Below, piece by piece: positions 23,401-35,461 of a stretch of DNA of 64,000 nt. The stretch is from positions 17,980,001 to 18,044,000 of the forward strand of contig OZ316896.1 in NCBI GenBank assembly GCA_973895155.1. Reading direction: 5' to 3'. The stretch comes from Marsupella aquatica (Eukaryota; Marchantiophyta). Made by a program: the position numbers and the translations under genes. The notes under the pieces are model-generated. The model was not told the DNA's origin and searched no databases. It saw nothing but the letters and a program-made list of their open reading frames with translations. Positions within the stretch are counted from its first letter, which is position 1. Each line of letters begins with the position of its first letter.

Positions 23401-26400
23401 ATGATCTTGAGTTCAAAGTAATACTTATTCTTGTGAACTTTTTGAAATAGGTTTTTTACTCTATTTTTTCACTCTTGAGACCCAAGTAACACTAATTCAT
23501 GTGCTCAGTAATAGTGTTTGCACAAATTAGTGCGAGTAGACCATGAAAATTGGTGCTCTTGAATTAGTGTTAGTCATACTAATTAGGGTGAACAGTGTAG
23601 ATGGTCCACATACCCTTTCGGCATTCAGAAATGTGAGCATTCATACAAAGAAATTAAAGGTAGTAACACTGATGTTTCATGACATATGCCCACATGGCTT
23701 GTCAAATCTTGTGGTCAATATATGTGAGCATTGTTTTCTACTGGTGTTTGTTCATTTAAGAAAAAAAACATTCTAGTAAAAAGTAACTGAAGTTCTAATC
23801 CAAACAATATGTGGAGATATGTTAGATATATATTAGGTCCTTAAATATATATTATGCCAATCATTGGCTTCTTAAGAATGATCTTGAAATTACCTTGTTG
23901 GATTGCACGTAGGGAAAACACTTGTTTCCATAAGTTCCACAAGGTCATAAAAATAACTAAAAGAACAACCACAGCAGCTGCTCCTCCGCAGATGCTAAGA
24001 ATGATTACTAGACTCCTGTGCTTTTTATGATTATCTGCTGCTCCACAAAAGAAACCAAAGGTTAGTTTGACACACATTCTAAAACATCATCTATATCAAA
24101 ATTCATCCATCAAGATCGTCAGACTGGAAATAATTCATATTGCCATGGAGAGGGCATTGACAAGTTTAATCGTACCTTTAATTTCTTTAGGATGTTCCAG
24201 TATCAAGACGAATCCCAAGAAGATTTCCTTTATTTATTTAGTTTTTATAAATTGAAGGAAAAATCTGTGAAACCCCACAGTTCAAAGTGAACTGTACCAC
24301 AACCCTTGAACCCAAGATCTATTGGTCTACACTGAACTGTCAATCACAACCCTTGAACCCAAGATCTATTGGTCTACACTCAAGTGATCTATCGCACAAC
24401 CATGCCTCTCGACCCCAAGAAGGTTTCTTAATTCATTTCTCGGAGCTATCTTAGTGTCAAAGAATTTAAGCATTCTAACCTTGAATGATTTCATTTAGTG
24501 CAGATCTGCAAAGGTACCGTTGAATATAGGACGAGGCTCCCTTACAATATGGGTTTCCACCAAGCCTGTCAATAGGATTCCACAGTTGACAGTTTCTGTG
24601 AGTAGTCGAAGCACACCTGCACTAACCTCCTGGAAAGGAAACATATCGTTTGGCGTAATAATAGTCCGAACATATCTCCCTCTCTTGAACCGTATGAATA
24701 AAATAATGTGCAGACAGAAAGGAGAATATATAGGAATAGAATAAAGTTGCTCTATTCAAGCCACCTTGGCCGGGGAAGCTGGCTCTATACAACTCACCTT
24801 GGCCAGGGAAGCTTACTTACAAAATTCCTGCAGATTGTTGGCTTTCTAGTAGGCTTTGAGTAGCTGCATCAAAGCCTTGAACGTCTGGAACTATATTGGT
24901 GATGTTGTTATTCACAAATGAAAACACCTGATGAGTCGCCCCAGCTGCAACTTTCACGTTTCCTGAGGCAGCATCCTTCAATGCGTCGTACCATATGGTC
25001 AAGTTTAAGGTACCTTGAATTCCGTTTTGTGCAAAGTTTCTGTGCATCAATAATCAGTCCAAATTTGAAGCAAGTTAGCTATTCACTAACCATACAAATG
25101 TAATTGCTCCTAAGTAAATAGACACTCATGATTTTGAGCGCAAAGTTCTTAGTACTGTCCTCGGTTTCCAATCAACGATCAGAGCCTGAAATTAATTCCC
25201 TTGAGGTTGAGGTATATGCTGAACAGCTCAACGTCATTTCTGTAGGAGAGCATTTTTCACCATGCCATGCCTATCACTGACTCCCTTCCAACATCCAAGC
25301 TGACATCAATTTTACCTTCGTATCTTACTTAAGTCCACAAGTGGTGAAGTAAACGAAATCGCATGAATATATAACTACTGTCACTTTTATCTGATATAAT
25401 CCACAACTGGACCAATCTCCTCCAGCTCATGAAATGTGCTTAAGTTTTAAGTTCGACATCCATACAACATTCGAACTACACAGATTACTTGGTCAATCTT
25501 ATCTCCAAAATCATTTCAATCAAATTGGCAGGAAGGACTTACGCAACAGTGAGCTTTGAAAGACTTGAAAAGTATAAAGAGCTCGCGAATGTCCCGATAA
25601 AATTGTTACCAGAAACATCTCTGCAAGATAGAGAATAGACGTAGACATCAGTCAGTCTATGTATCGCGCTATACAATATTTTTACAGTGGTTAACATGAG
25701 CAGCCCGGAAAAGTGGTCAGCTATAATGGTGTTGACGCTGATAAGTACAAAGAACTGAGTTAAGATTTCCGTTTGTTAGGAAGTAGAGGTTTTATGACAA
25801 TTACGTCCAGACGTAGAAACTTTGTAATATTGGACTCAATTAATCTTTGCTACGAATCAAGAACTTTCATTGTAATATTGGACTCAATTAATCAATGCCT
25901 CCAAAGACCATAATTAGCCGGGTAACAAACACTGTTCTGCTGAACAGTATTTGTGCTTATCATCATCAAATATATGAGTAGAATTCATCACTTGCAGCAA
26001 AGAGGGTTAGGTTGGTATATTCGGAGAAAATGTTGATTTCAATTCAATTCCTCCAATATATTTCTCCAATTCAACGTTCAATATTCGCCTCAATGTCTGA
26101 AAGAAAACTTGCAGCTGCAGCATGAGAGCTATGAAGAGAAAGCTCCACTCACAACTCTTGTAGAGACCCAGAGTTCATTCGTAACATCTGGTCCAAGGAA
26201 GAAATATCACCCTGAAGCTGGTTGTGAGACAGGTCTAAAATCACCAAGCTGTTCGCTGTGTTTTTCCAAGCGGGTGGAAGAGAGGCTATGGCATTGTTTC
26301 TGAGGTTCCTGCCAAGACAATCGAAAATCAAGCATAACAGAGAGAAATAGCTTTGGAGTACACATATAGTCACAGTACCAAGGGCAGAGGATTCATGAGT

Positions 26401-29400
26401 CAATCAAACGTCCACAAGACCGATTTCCTACAAAATTTAGAACCGCAGAAAGACCGCAATTATTGATTGCAGTTCTACAATACGAATTGGCCGAATCAAG
26501 ATTCTTATCCACATCAGTTTTGGAGTTGAGGTGCCTAAACTTACAGTGTCTGAAGTGTTTTAGGGAGTGGTAGATCCTGAGATGAAAGCAGCAAATCTTT
26601 AAGATTATTGTAAGCCAGGTTCAAGTGTACAAGATTCTCCGTGTCGTTCCAGTTTGGAATGCTATCAATGGCATTGTGACTAAAGTCCCTGCAAGAATTT
26701 AAATTACACAACGCATTGAAAACAAACTCAATTTTAGAGCAATGACCATGGAGTAAATTTCCCTACTGCGTATAATCCTGACCGAGGCCTGACTGATTAT
26801 ATGTACTTTCACATTTCCAGAGTCACAGGACCCGTCAAGCCTGGGAATTGAGCATATGAATGGTATACTTACAATACGGTAAACTTTTTTATGTTAGAGA
26901 ATTTATTGATGAGGAACTGAAAAGTCTGGCCGTCGACTCCACTTCTTGTGATGGACCTGAAAGTAAACAATGTCACAGGCTCAAGATTGTCCCTTTGCAA
27001 AGTTAAATATTGAATGACATCTCAGTTGTATGCGAAGTCTATTTGTGGACGTCTTTTAAATGCCATGATGGACAAGCTGTCGGCACTTCATGTGATAATG
27101 ACGACAGTTACGTATTATGATTGCTGTCAATGGAAGACCATAAAAAGCTTGAGTCAATTAATTTTAAGTGCACAAGATCAAGATTGAAGTTGGAAGTAAG
27201 TTTACAAAATGAAAATAAGTGAAAGGCTCAGTAGGATCTGACTGGACCTCATTATGGTTGAGCAGCACGTCTTTGAACAAAGCCAACAGTCACTCTTGTT
27301 CTTAGTCCAGACAGACATTGATTGTTACGAGAATTCTGGGACAATTTCCCAGCAAAAGACAGTTCAGACTTACATGTTTGTCAAACTACCGAGGCTTGGG
27401 CTTGCTGAAGCTATTAAGAGATCAAAACCACTTTTTGGGAGGTTTGAGAGAGATCTGCACAGGAGATAACTACCGTAGTCAGAATCAGAAGATCAATATT
27501 GAGCCAAAAGAAACAAGAACAAGAAATGTCACAAATGAACAAATCTTGAGAAAATTTCACGATGGTTCTTCCATCTCTCTGTTTTGTGTCAGGAGGAAGG
27601 AAGCGGCTTACACGTTGATGACATATATTGACGATCGCAAAAACCCCTCCTGAACGACGCACTGCGACACAGACCTCCCGTCTGAAAAGCACGGTTGTCG
27701 AATAGGTTGGAAAGATGACGATTCCAAACTACAATCAAGCCAGTCATGGGGTACTGGGGTACAAGGATCTCCTTGCCAGTCAGTCAAATTGAAACTTCCT
27801 TTCAGAGCTGTGATAGCTTCGTCTGTGTACAACAGATTCAGGTTAGCACTCATGCACTCTGCGCTGAACATACATCCTCGTTCTTTGCAAAGTTTGCACA
27901 AACTAAGCCAATTATGCTGAAAATGAACTGCATTTTTTCCGAGACAATAACACAAAGAGAGAATAATGTGACTAGAGAGTGACTCAATCTTACCGTCAGC
28001 TTGACTTGTTCTGGAGAAGTTGAAGTTGTATTGAATATAACCCTCGACAGCGTTCAAGATTGGACCGTCCGCGAGACTTGCCCCTGACTCCAGACTGACT
28101 CTTAAGTTTATAAAGTTCGATGATAGAATGTAGTTTGGAGTTGTGAACATGCTGGCCTTATTAGAGAAATTCCATGCGGGGGGGCTTTGCTGCCCGTCCA
28201 GAGTGATATTCAAGGGATAGATTTGTGAGTCGGATGCATTCAGATGTTCAGTGTAAAGAACAAAAAATGCGTATGCTCCTGGAGACAAGGACACCTGTGG
28301 ATCGTCGTTGAAAAGGCTGGCGGTGAGCCCGTCGAATGGATAGGCCAACAGCCAGCCGTCGCGCATTACTTTGGGCGGGACGTAGTAAACTTCTGGTCTG
28401 ATCAACTGGTCTGGTGCAGCTGACGTAGAAATATTTGGCAATTGGTGAGAATCTGAAGGAGCAAGGGCCTCCCAGTATCGATCGTATTTGTCGTCAGGGT
28501 ACCTGATCACATTTTTTCATGATTAGAAAAGAAAGGAAAAGAGAAGAGAAGAGAAGAAGACAAGGAAATGACCAATCGACAAACTAGGGTACTCATCCGA
28601 AATGCAAGCTTCAGAGAGACCTTTCTGGGTGTTCTACAGTTACTGTATGTTTTCATTTTGAGCCTGGACTCTCGTGGTACTTTAAAGCTGTATCGATTAG
28701 AATCGATCTGAATCACCTAATGAATTATGGAAAAGTTCGAATTGAGGCACTGTCCTATGTGCTTTGAACGCTGACTCGGACGCTGGACCAGACAATCCTC
28801 ATCGTAAATTGAAATCAAATAAACCAACTCGATTGCTTGCTAACCAATCTATTCTGACATTCTATACATTCGCAATGAAGGGTGTAACTGTGAATCATCC
28901 GACTGTCAGTTACAGAATCTTACCTCACGGCAGGAACACTATCGCTAGCTCCAATATTATATCTAAACAGGAGGGTGAGATATTGCAATGTACTCCCGCT
29001 GTACTGATACATAGTCGGTTCAAGTTGTCGTAGCTCCAAGGACGAGATGAAGGGGATGCCAAGCCTTGGTTGCAAGCACACGTACATTACAGCTCCTGGA
29101 GAATAGAAGATGCCCTCTTGCGTAACAAGGAGATCAGGTAGTGAATTGTCTCCGTGTGCCAAAGAAAACCACTTCGTAGTATTGATGCAGACGACAAATA
29201 GGAATGGCTTTCTCTCATTTAGCACTGTCGCGTTCATGTAGAATCTGACACGAACCAGGTAGGTAGCGTTGGGAGTCGTGGGCAGCTCGTAGCAATATTT
29301 GTTGCGGCCCTCTGGAAAGTATCTAAAACTTTTCAAGGACGCGAGCTCGCTTACATCTCCCCGAACAGAGGGCATCGAAAAGCTTCTCCCTGATTTTACG

Positions 29401-29945
29401 TACGCTCCATCGTCGGTGACCCAATGCAAGGGCGGGTGCGAGGGAAGACTATCAGTGTAATTGCCTTGAGTACTCCCGCAATCGATGCTGAGGAATCCTG
29501 CAAATTCAATTGAAACAAATGACTCTGGATTTCAAGTTCAATGCTTGCGGCCCCTTTCTATATATGCGTTATGCTCAAGAAAGAGCAAGTACTGTGGTCC
29601 TGGGCACCCCTACCAGCACAAGAAAACATATTCTCTAAAGTTTCTTCTCACGAGTTGAACAATCCAAATACGAGTCAATGCCTGAATAATACTTAATCTT
29701 CAATCCTCAACGCGTGTGAGTTTGATTCAGGCGTCGATGCACACAGACATCTGAAAAGTAATTCACATCGATGAATACGATTCAATCATCCATAACGGCC
29801 ACGAAATGAAAGGCGAACCTGTTTGTGCATACGACGGCGTCGGCACGTTCATACAAATCGCAATGAAAAATAGTGCAGCCGCAAGATGGCCCTTGGATAA
29901 GATAATTTGTCTGCAATAGCTCCCTCCTGCGATTGAGGTAGCCAT
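20489..29945 (-). CDS. Malectin-like/LRR receptor-like protein kinase, copy 2 (17 exons, 1178 aa)
   Basis: Tandem paralogue of the gene at 7683-17018. Exons, in transcript order: 29945-29819, 29497-28924, 28502-27994, 27822-27612, 27454-27374, 26956-26873, 26688-26545, 26308-26153, 25620-25543, 25039-24821, 24565-24480, 24034-23894, 23067-22949, 22397-22184, 21726-21489, 21286-21136, 20893-20489. Fifteen of the 17 exons have exactly the same length as in copy 1. Exon 3 is one codon longer and the last exon is 27 bp shorter. The signal peptide, malectin-like domain (GFLSIDCGS), WQGDPC motif, LRRs, GGNPYC cap, transmembrane helix, GHGSFG-type loop, [11 protein letters not shown] and SPEYATRG are all kept, so the gene looks functional. 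Intron 3 (171 nt) has no in-frame stop. Intron 12 carries an extra insert with inverted-repeat ends. The Ser/Thr-rich tail lacks a short repeated segment found in copy 1. The ligand is unknown. Confidence 0.93.
23158..23612. mobile_element. MITE-like insert in intron 12 of receptor kinase copy 2
   Basis: This block of about 450 bp is absent at the matching place in copy 1, where the flanking intron sequence (GCTCATATGT on one side, CATTCATACAAAG on the other) continues almost directly. Inside it, TGTTCACCATAATTAGT at 23215 faces an inverted copy ending at 23594 (16 of 17 matches). Weaker inverted similarity (TATGTG, GGAC) occurs at the outer ends. Many TTAGTGTTA-like words fill the interior. 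No coding capacity is visible. A clear target-site duplication was not found, so the exact ends are uncertain. Confidence 0.6.
24298..24391. repeat. 47-bp tandem duplication in an intron of copy 2
   Basis: CACAACCCTTGAACCCAAG begins at 24298 and again at 24345, followed by the same ATCTATTGGTCTACACT. It lies in intron 11 of the second receptor kinase and has no counterpart in copy 1. Confidence 0.9.
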
Positions 29946-31210
29946 GGACTTCGATCGACACGATCTGGCGTGATTTTTCCCGCATGCAAAACAAAATCAA
30001 AGCTGGGATTATCATGCTAGTGCTGCTAGTCCCATTTCCACTATATTCATCGTCTCCGTAACCTTCAGTGCGTCGATCTCATTGCTCCTCAGGTCACTCG
30101 CGGCAGCACTGGGCACAATTGTGAAATTCCAGTGACTCCCAATCAAATCTTGCCGCCATCCAGTATCCCCTTCATTGGTATCAGTGCAAATACTCCTCAG
30201 GCTGAGAGCTGGGCTGAGTGCTCACAGCACCTCCAACTCGACATTCCAAAGTTCGACAAGATTCAAAATCACATCCATGCGCAAGGGCACCCCATTCTCG
30301 ATACAACTTAGTTTGCAATCCTTGAGTATCCCTTGTGTAAATCATTCCCTAGGCCCATCGCAAGGGATCACGCGCAATTAGGATGTAGCTGTAAACTGCT
30401 CGTTCAATTCTGCTCTGCTGTCATCTCCCATGTCTGGACCCACTGAACAATAGACTAGTAAGGAGTCAATAAATTGACACAATACTCAAAAACCAGACGT
30501 GTGGCACTCACAGGCATTTCAGTTGTGGCACTTCCCAATCCGGGCCCGAGAGAAATTTACGAACCAAACGGATTCCAGCAGTGTCAAGATTGGAACAAAT
30601 TTGCACATTCTAGCTAGTGGAGACTGCTCCTCGATAAGTCTTCTCTAGCTGCCTTCATCTGCAAGGTCTAGATCTACTGTTCACCGGATTGTTTCGATGT
30701 GGCCGTGTTCGCTAAGATATTTCAGAGTAATTGCAACCGTGGAGACTTGCAAGGTGAAGGGCGATCCAGATTTCAGGTGAGAAAAGTGCCTGCCAAGTTT
30801 CTTTCATTCGATTTTAATTTTGCAGTGTATGTCATCATGACCAGACCTTCCCATCTCCATGTCGTCCTGAGTTCCAACAAAGTCAATTTCAACCGGGATG
30901 GAGTGGTTGAGGTAAAAGGCAGCCTCCACTTCGGCACGTCGGAATCCTCTCTCTTGCGTTGTGAAGTGTCCACTGACAGAAGTTCGCAGAAATGACCTCA
31001 ATGATTCTTTCAATTGTAGCGACTCGTTTAGATATTCCATTCCTGAAGGTACAGTGTAGTTAGTTGATCGATGGCCCATAGCCTCTTGGTGTGGTTTGCA
31101 GTGTGTCTCTGGCGAATGGGTGAGAGAATGTTTCCTTTTGATGGAAGCGCTCCCTGGTCAGCAAAGAGGATAATTATTCATCCATGTCAACTAAAAGTGA
31201 ACCTGCTATA
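29946..31210 (-). promoter_or_regulatory. Upstream region of receptor kinase copy 2 (duplicated block)
   Basis: Homologous to 17019-18400 with many small indels. Shared landmarks include CACGATCTGG, GTGGTTGAGGTAA and GTCAGCAAAGA. It presumably includes the promoter and 5' UTR. The open frame seen upstream of copy 1 is interrupted here by a TGA near 30220. Short open frames such as the one on the minus strand at 30804-31079 are not conserved in copy 1 and are probably not genes. Confidence 0.55.
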
Positions 31211-32589
31211 TTCCCTGTCTATCACAGTGCCGTACCCGAAGCCGCATGCAAATAAATTTTATTTATGTGATCACACGTTGAATGCGATAACATTACTCGA
31301 TAGAATATATTGTGGGATAGGCTTTCCAGTTTTCTGGCAAGTAGGGATTTTGTCTTCTCTTTTCCTTGGTTGGCATTTTGGTTTCTTTTGTTGTGGCTTG
31401 GACTCTTGGGTTTAGGGGGAGTTTTTTGGTCTCCTTGGGGTCTTCCCCCTTTGTCCACTTTATTGGGTTTTTCGCATTTGTGGCCATGTCTCCTGGTTTG
31501 GCCACTTTGTTCTATAAAAGTGTGATATATAATGCCCCCAATATAGTGAGTTTGGGGAAGAAATTGAAAAATTAAATGCCTGAAATGACGTCAAGGCAGT
31601 GTGTAAAGAAAGAAGCAGTTAAAGTGCCCCGATTTTAGGCCGTGCAAAATTTAGTTGGCATGCTGCGGCATTTTACTTTTTGTTTTATCCTTTTAAGACT
31701 TTTGTACTTTGAGTTACAATACAATTTCTGACTTTGGGTTACATTACAACTTTTGACTTTGGGTTACATATGCCTAAGTTGCTTGGTCATCGTAGAATTG
31801 GCACTCTTCAAAGCAAGGTGTACAAAATAAATGCATTAAAAAATGCAAAGCCAATACTCCCAAAAGTCTTTACTTTGTGATAATTATCAATGTCTGTCCG
31901 TCACTGAAAGTGTCTACCCTGTCTAAGTGCCATCTATCCTGTCTAAGTGCAGCTGCCCTGGTAGACGTCCCAAGCATACACTTATCCGTTGTATGCATTA
32001 TGTTACTAGTGCACACGATATTATTTATGCATTTCTCTGTATGTACGGCATGGTTGTACTACCCAATAATTGTACAGGAAATAGTCAGGGGGAAATCACT
32101 TATGCACTTCCCATATGTGTTCTCAGGTAACACACATGGAACTCCTTGTACCCTAAGCTCTCATATTGCACAATTCAACTGGATAAATGCATGAAGCTAT
32201 TTTATATAGTTTTTGGCTGCACTTTTCAGTAAATATTTCTTATGTATGAATTGTAATTATGACTGATAAATACATGTGTATACTTATATTTACGGAAATG
32301 CACCTAAATGTATTTGTCGTTTGGTAAGAGTTAGCCTGTACTTATGAAAACTGAACTTTTGGGTGTATATTGATATTGTAGCGCATTCGCTTAAATTGGT
32401 GTAATATGAGGGGCTTAAATTGGTGTAATATGAGGGGACAGTATGGCCAGCCTGCACTTAGCCATGGAATGCCCTTATTGATGTTGCTATATGGTGAATG
32501 TAACTTTCAGTATTTTGTCTTATTCAAACTTCTTTCTCTATGTATTTTTATTTCAATGTGTCTTACCAAGGTGCATCCCTTGTATAGTT
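31211..32589. other. Transposon-like spacer without a gene
   Basis: T-rich and G-rich low-complexity sequence at about 31310-31560 opens frames on both strands but shows no domain. A 24-bp tandem duplication lies at 32390-32437. The word TGGCCAGCCTGCACTTAGCC at 32444 recurs directly at 33056, so the dispersed repeat at 32590-33050 is bracketed by short direct repeats about 610 bp apart. No gene is supported. Confidence 0.5.
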
Positions 32590-33050
32590 TAGATTTTGAA
32601 TTTATTCTGGCGCCCCTCTAAATTTTTTAATCTTTGCTATATTTAACATCATACACCCTTTAACTAAGCTCATGGAATTTTAAGCCCTTATTCTCATGAG
32701 TGAAGAAGAAATGATCTAAATAATAAAGTGCACCCCTTGTGTCTTTAAGTTCTACTCATGATTTTATGTCCTAAATTTATGGTTTTAATTAATTTGAGTG
32801 TCATTACCTAAGGTAAGTACATAAATATCTCTACTTGTGTACATAGACTTACTTTTTCCTGCTCATTAGTACTTTTCTTTACATGTGTATTTTTACTATT
32901 GTACCTTATGTACACAACTTTTTAATATCATAGATTGTAAGTCTTCTTAGTCAGTTTCCTAGTTGTAACTTATGTTTGTCACAAAACAATTAGATCACCT
33001 GCATATCACTAAAGACAAAAAAATGAAGCATGTTCCAAGATGAACATGCT
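32590..33050 (+). repeat. Dispersed repeat, right member of an inverted pair
   Basis: Reverse-complement homologue of 918-1420. The same landmarks occur in the same order. Short direct repeats of about 35 bp (at 32444 and 33056) flank it and might reflect an LTR-like or target-duplication structure, though they are too long for a typical target-site duplication. Non-coding. Confidence 0.7.
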
Positions 33051-33347
33051 ATATATGGCCAGCCTGCACTTAGCCATGGAATGCACTTATTCACATTCCT
33101 GTATCACTTTTAAAACAAGAGAAAGAAATCCCATGCATCCTCAGCAACGGCAAAAGAATTAAAGCTTTATTGTGCAACAAACTGAAAAGTTGGTAGAGCT
33201 CCCGAGTAATCACATGGGAAAGTCACAAACAGGAATTTGAGTAGAGACTCTCAAACCAACTGCCTTAGCACTACTAAGAAAAACAAATGCCTTGTGTGCT
33301 GGAGTGCAATTTTCTTCTCCTTGCCATCACCTTCACTTCACTGTATG

Positions 33348-33640
33348 CTCCTTCACTTCACTTTATGCTGTATTTTCTATCGTCTGAGCACTATATTTTT
33401 CTTTACACCTCGTAGGTTATCATACCATCTCCTTCACTTCGCTGATGCAGCACTTTGTATCGTCTTAGCTCTATATTATTAGTATACCTCCTCTTGTTTA
33501 CCGTGCCATCTCCTTGACTTGGCTCATGCTGTACTTTTTAGTGTCTTAGCTCGATATATTTAGCCTACCTCCTCTTAGGTTACCGTACCTTCTCCTTGAC
33601 TTGGCTCTTGCTGTACTTTGCAGTATATTATTAAGCACTA
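33348..33640. repeat. 81-bp satellite array, about 3.5 copies
   Basis: CTCCTTCACTTC or CTCCTTGACTTG starts at 33348, 33429, 33510 and 33592 (spacings 81, 81 and 82). Each unit then carries a GCTSATGCTGTACTTT-like word, TCTTAGCTC, TATATT and CCTCCTCTTAG. The copies are diverged but the register is kept. Confidence 0.88.
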
Positions 33641-35346
33641 GACTTTGCCACCACAGTTCCGATCAGTCAACCACGTTGGCCCAATCTTCAAGCCAAGCGA
33701 TTATGCTCCAGTTGGAATTTTCAGGGTGAATTTGAATCTAATATGTGGAGAGGTGAAGGCTGAAGCAAATGGATGGGACCCACTGCACTGTCAACTACAC
33801 TGACCAGGGTAATTGGTCTTATCTCAATATTAGCATTTGTTTATAATTAACCTTAGTATACGACATTAAACATTGCTTGCTTTGACATTTGAATACCAGT
33901 CATTTAGAGTGGAGGAGATTCGTGATACGTGGATAGAGATGAAACTTGCCAAATCATCAGAACGAAAAAGAATTTGATTTATCCCAAAATGTAATTTATC
34001 GAGGTCATGATGTCACAAGCCCCTACAGCAGATCGATGAGACTAAGATCTATTTTCTCGTTGAGGTCAGATTCCCGTTCCTTTAGTTTTCCACCCTTCGT
34101 TCGTCTCTTTCACCTTTGCCACATAATGGAAGAAAGAAATATAAGGCCCAAGCTAGAGATGACCTCCGTTTTGGTGTGAGTGTGTTATCTCTGGTCCATT
34201 TATTCCATCTTTCCAAAAAGTTTTTCCAACTTTTGGTGAAAATTTCTCTAGGTTCATCAGGCTAAAAAGGAAAAACCTCAAAGATTAGGCTGGTCTTCTG
34301 GTGCTCATAATTGTACATTCTCTATGTAGGGTCCCACTTCTTTGCTTGCGCGGCAAATCTGGATTGATCGAGGACCGACAACATCAATTCATTTCTGACG
34401 AAGTAAGAAGTAAACCTTTGTTCATAGTCATGTAATCAGCGTTTCTCCAATGGCAAAATTCAGCTAGATTTCTCCTCTCTAAAGAGGAATCTCTGAGCCA
34501 CTTTTGGCAGCAATTCCCTCATTATCTAGTTGCCCATCAAAAAGAGACCCCAGTGACCAGAGTGTAAGGGTCATTCTTAAATTAACGTAGAGAGATATGA
34601 GGGTCAGAATGGATATACAGGAATGTTCATAGCATCTTCTCCTTCACACAAAAGATGACATTTGTCACACTGGGAAGACAGAAAAACCTTTACAATCACC
34701 TAGATGTATCCCACTTTTCTCAGCTTAAGAATTCACAGCAATCTTTAGCTTTTGCCTCGATGAGGTTAAACAAGAGTAAAGTAGGAGCTCTTTGAACGAG
34801 TGTAAGCTCGCTTGACTGATGAAAGGAAAAAGTATAGACGTTAGGAACCAAAGGAATTTTGACTGTATAGTACTTCGCTTGCAAGAGTCAATATTTACAA
34901 GTTGTCACTGTATATCTTCCAATTGAAAAGTGCTATAAAAGTAGCACTGACTTTACAAGACTAGTGGGCACTTGTAACTGTTTTAAGTGGTGGGCTTACA
35001 AGAATATGGGGCCCATTGCTTGAGAGATTATTGAACAGGTGGGACAAATAGAGCAGTTGGACGAGAACCAAAAATGTAAGGCTGCCAAAAGCAAAGAGGT
35101 TGTAGCGTTGACATGGTAGATACTTATCTTGTCAATCTTGTGAATATAATTTTGATTTCCAACTCAGAAAACTGAGAAATCTGTTGTATGTACCTAGGTA
35201 GGAAAGCAAGACCCTAGGAGTAGTTACAATAGAAGAACGCGTGGAAAAGTTCGAGAAACATAATTCTAGCTCCACAAGTAGATGTCAAGCGTTAGACAGT
35301 AGTACCCTCCCCCATGCCGTTGTCAATAATAAAAGGCAGGAAAGGC
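33641..35346. other. Spacer with LTR-like debris
   Basis: No gene found. About 34480-34700 resembles two other places. Its 3' part (AGCATCTTCTCC, then ACATTTGTCAC) matches 3100-3165. Its body (AGAGACCCCA, GAGTGTA, TCATTCTTAAAT, GAGATATGAG) matches 48500-48620. This suggests decayed copies of one LTR family with no internal domain left. Confidence 0.4.
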
Positions 35347-35461
35347 GACTTTCATTTTGATAAGGTCAATATATGGTTCCTTGAAACTCAGTTATAATAA
35401 GCCCAACGCGACTTCAATTTGATATGGTCAATGATTCCTTCGAACTCATTTATAATAAACC
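35347..35461. repeat. Tandem duplication, about 60-bp period
   Basis: Two imperfect copies run from GCGACTT through TTTGATA, GGTCAAT, TTCCTT, AACTCA and TTATAATAA to CCC, at about 35347-35403 and 35407-35461. Confidence 0.8.

Noticed and set aside
29763-29945. Stand-alone 60-aa secreted protein
   Set aside because: It is the signal-peptide exon of receptor kinase copy 2. A GTTCG donor follows CAAACAG and the next exon continues in phase to GFLSIDCGS.
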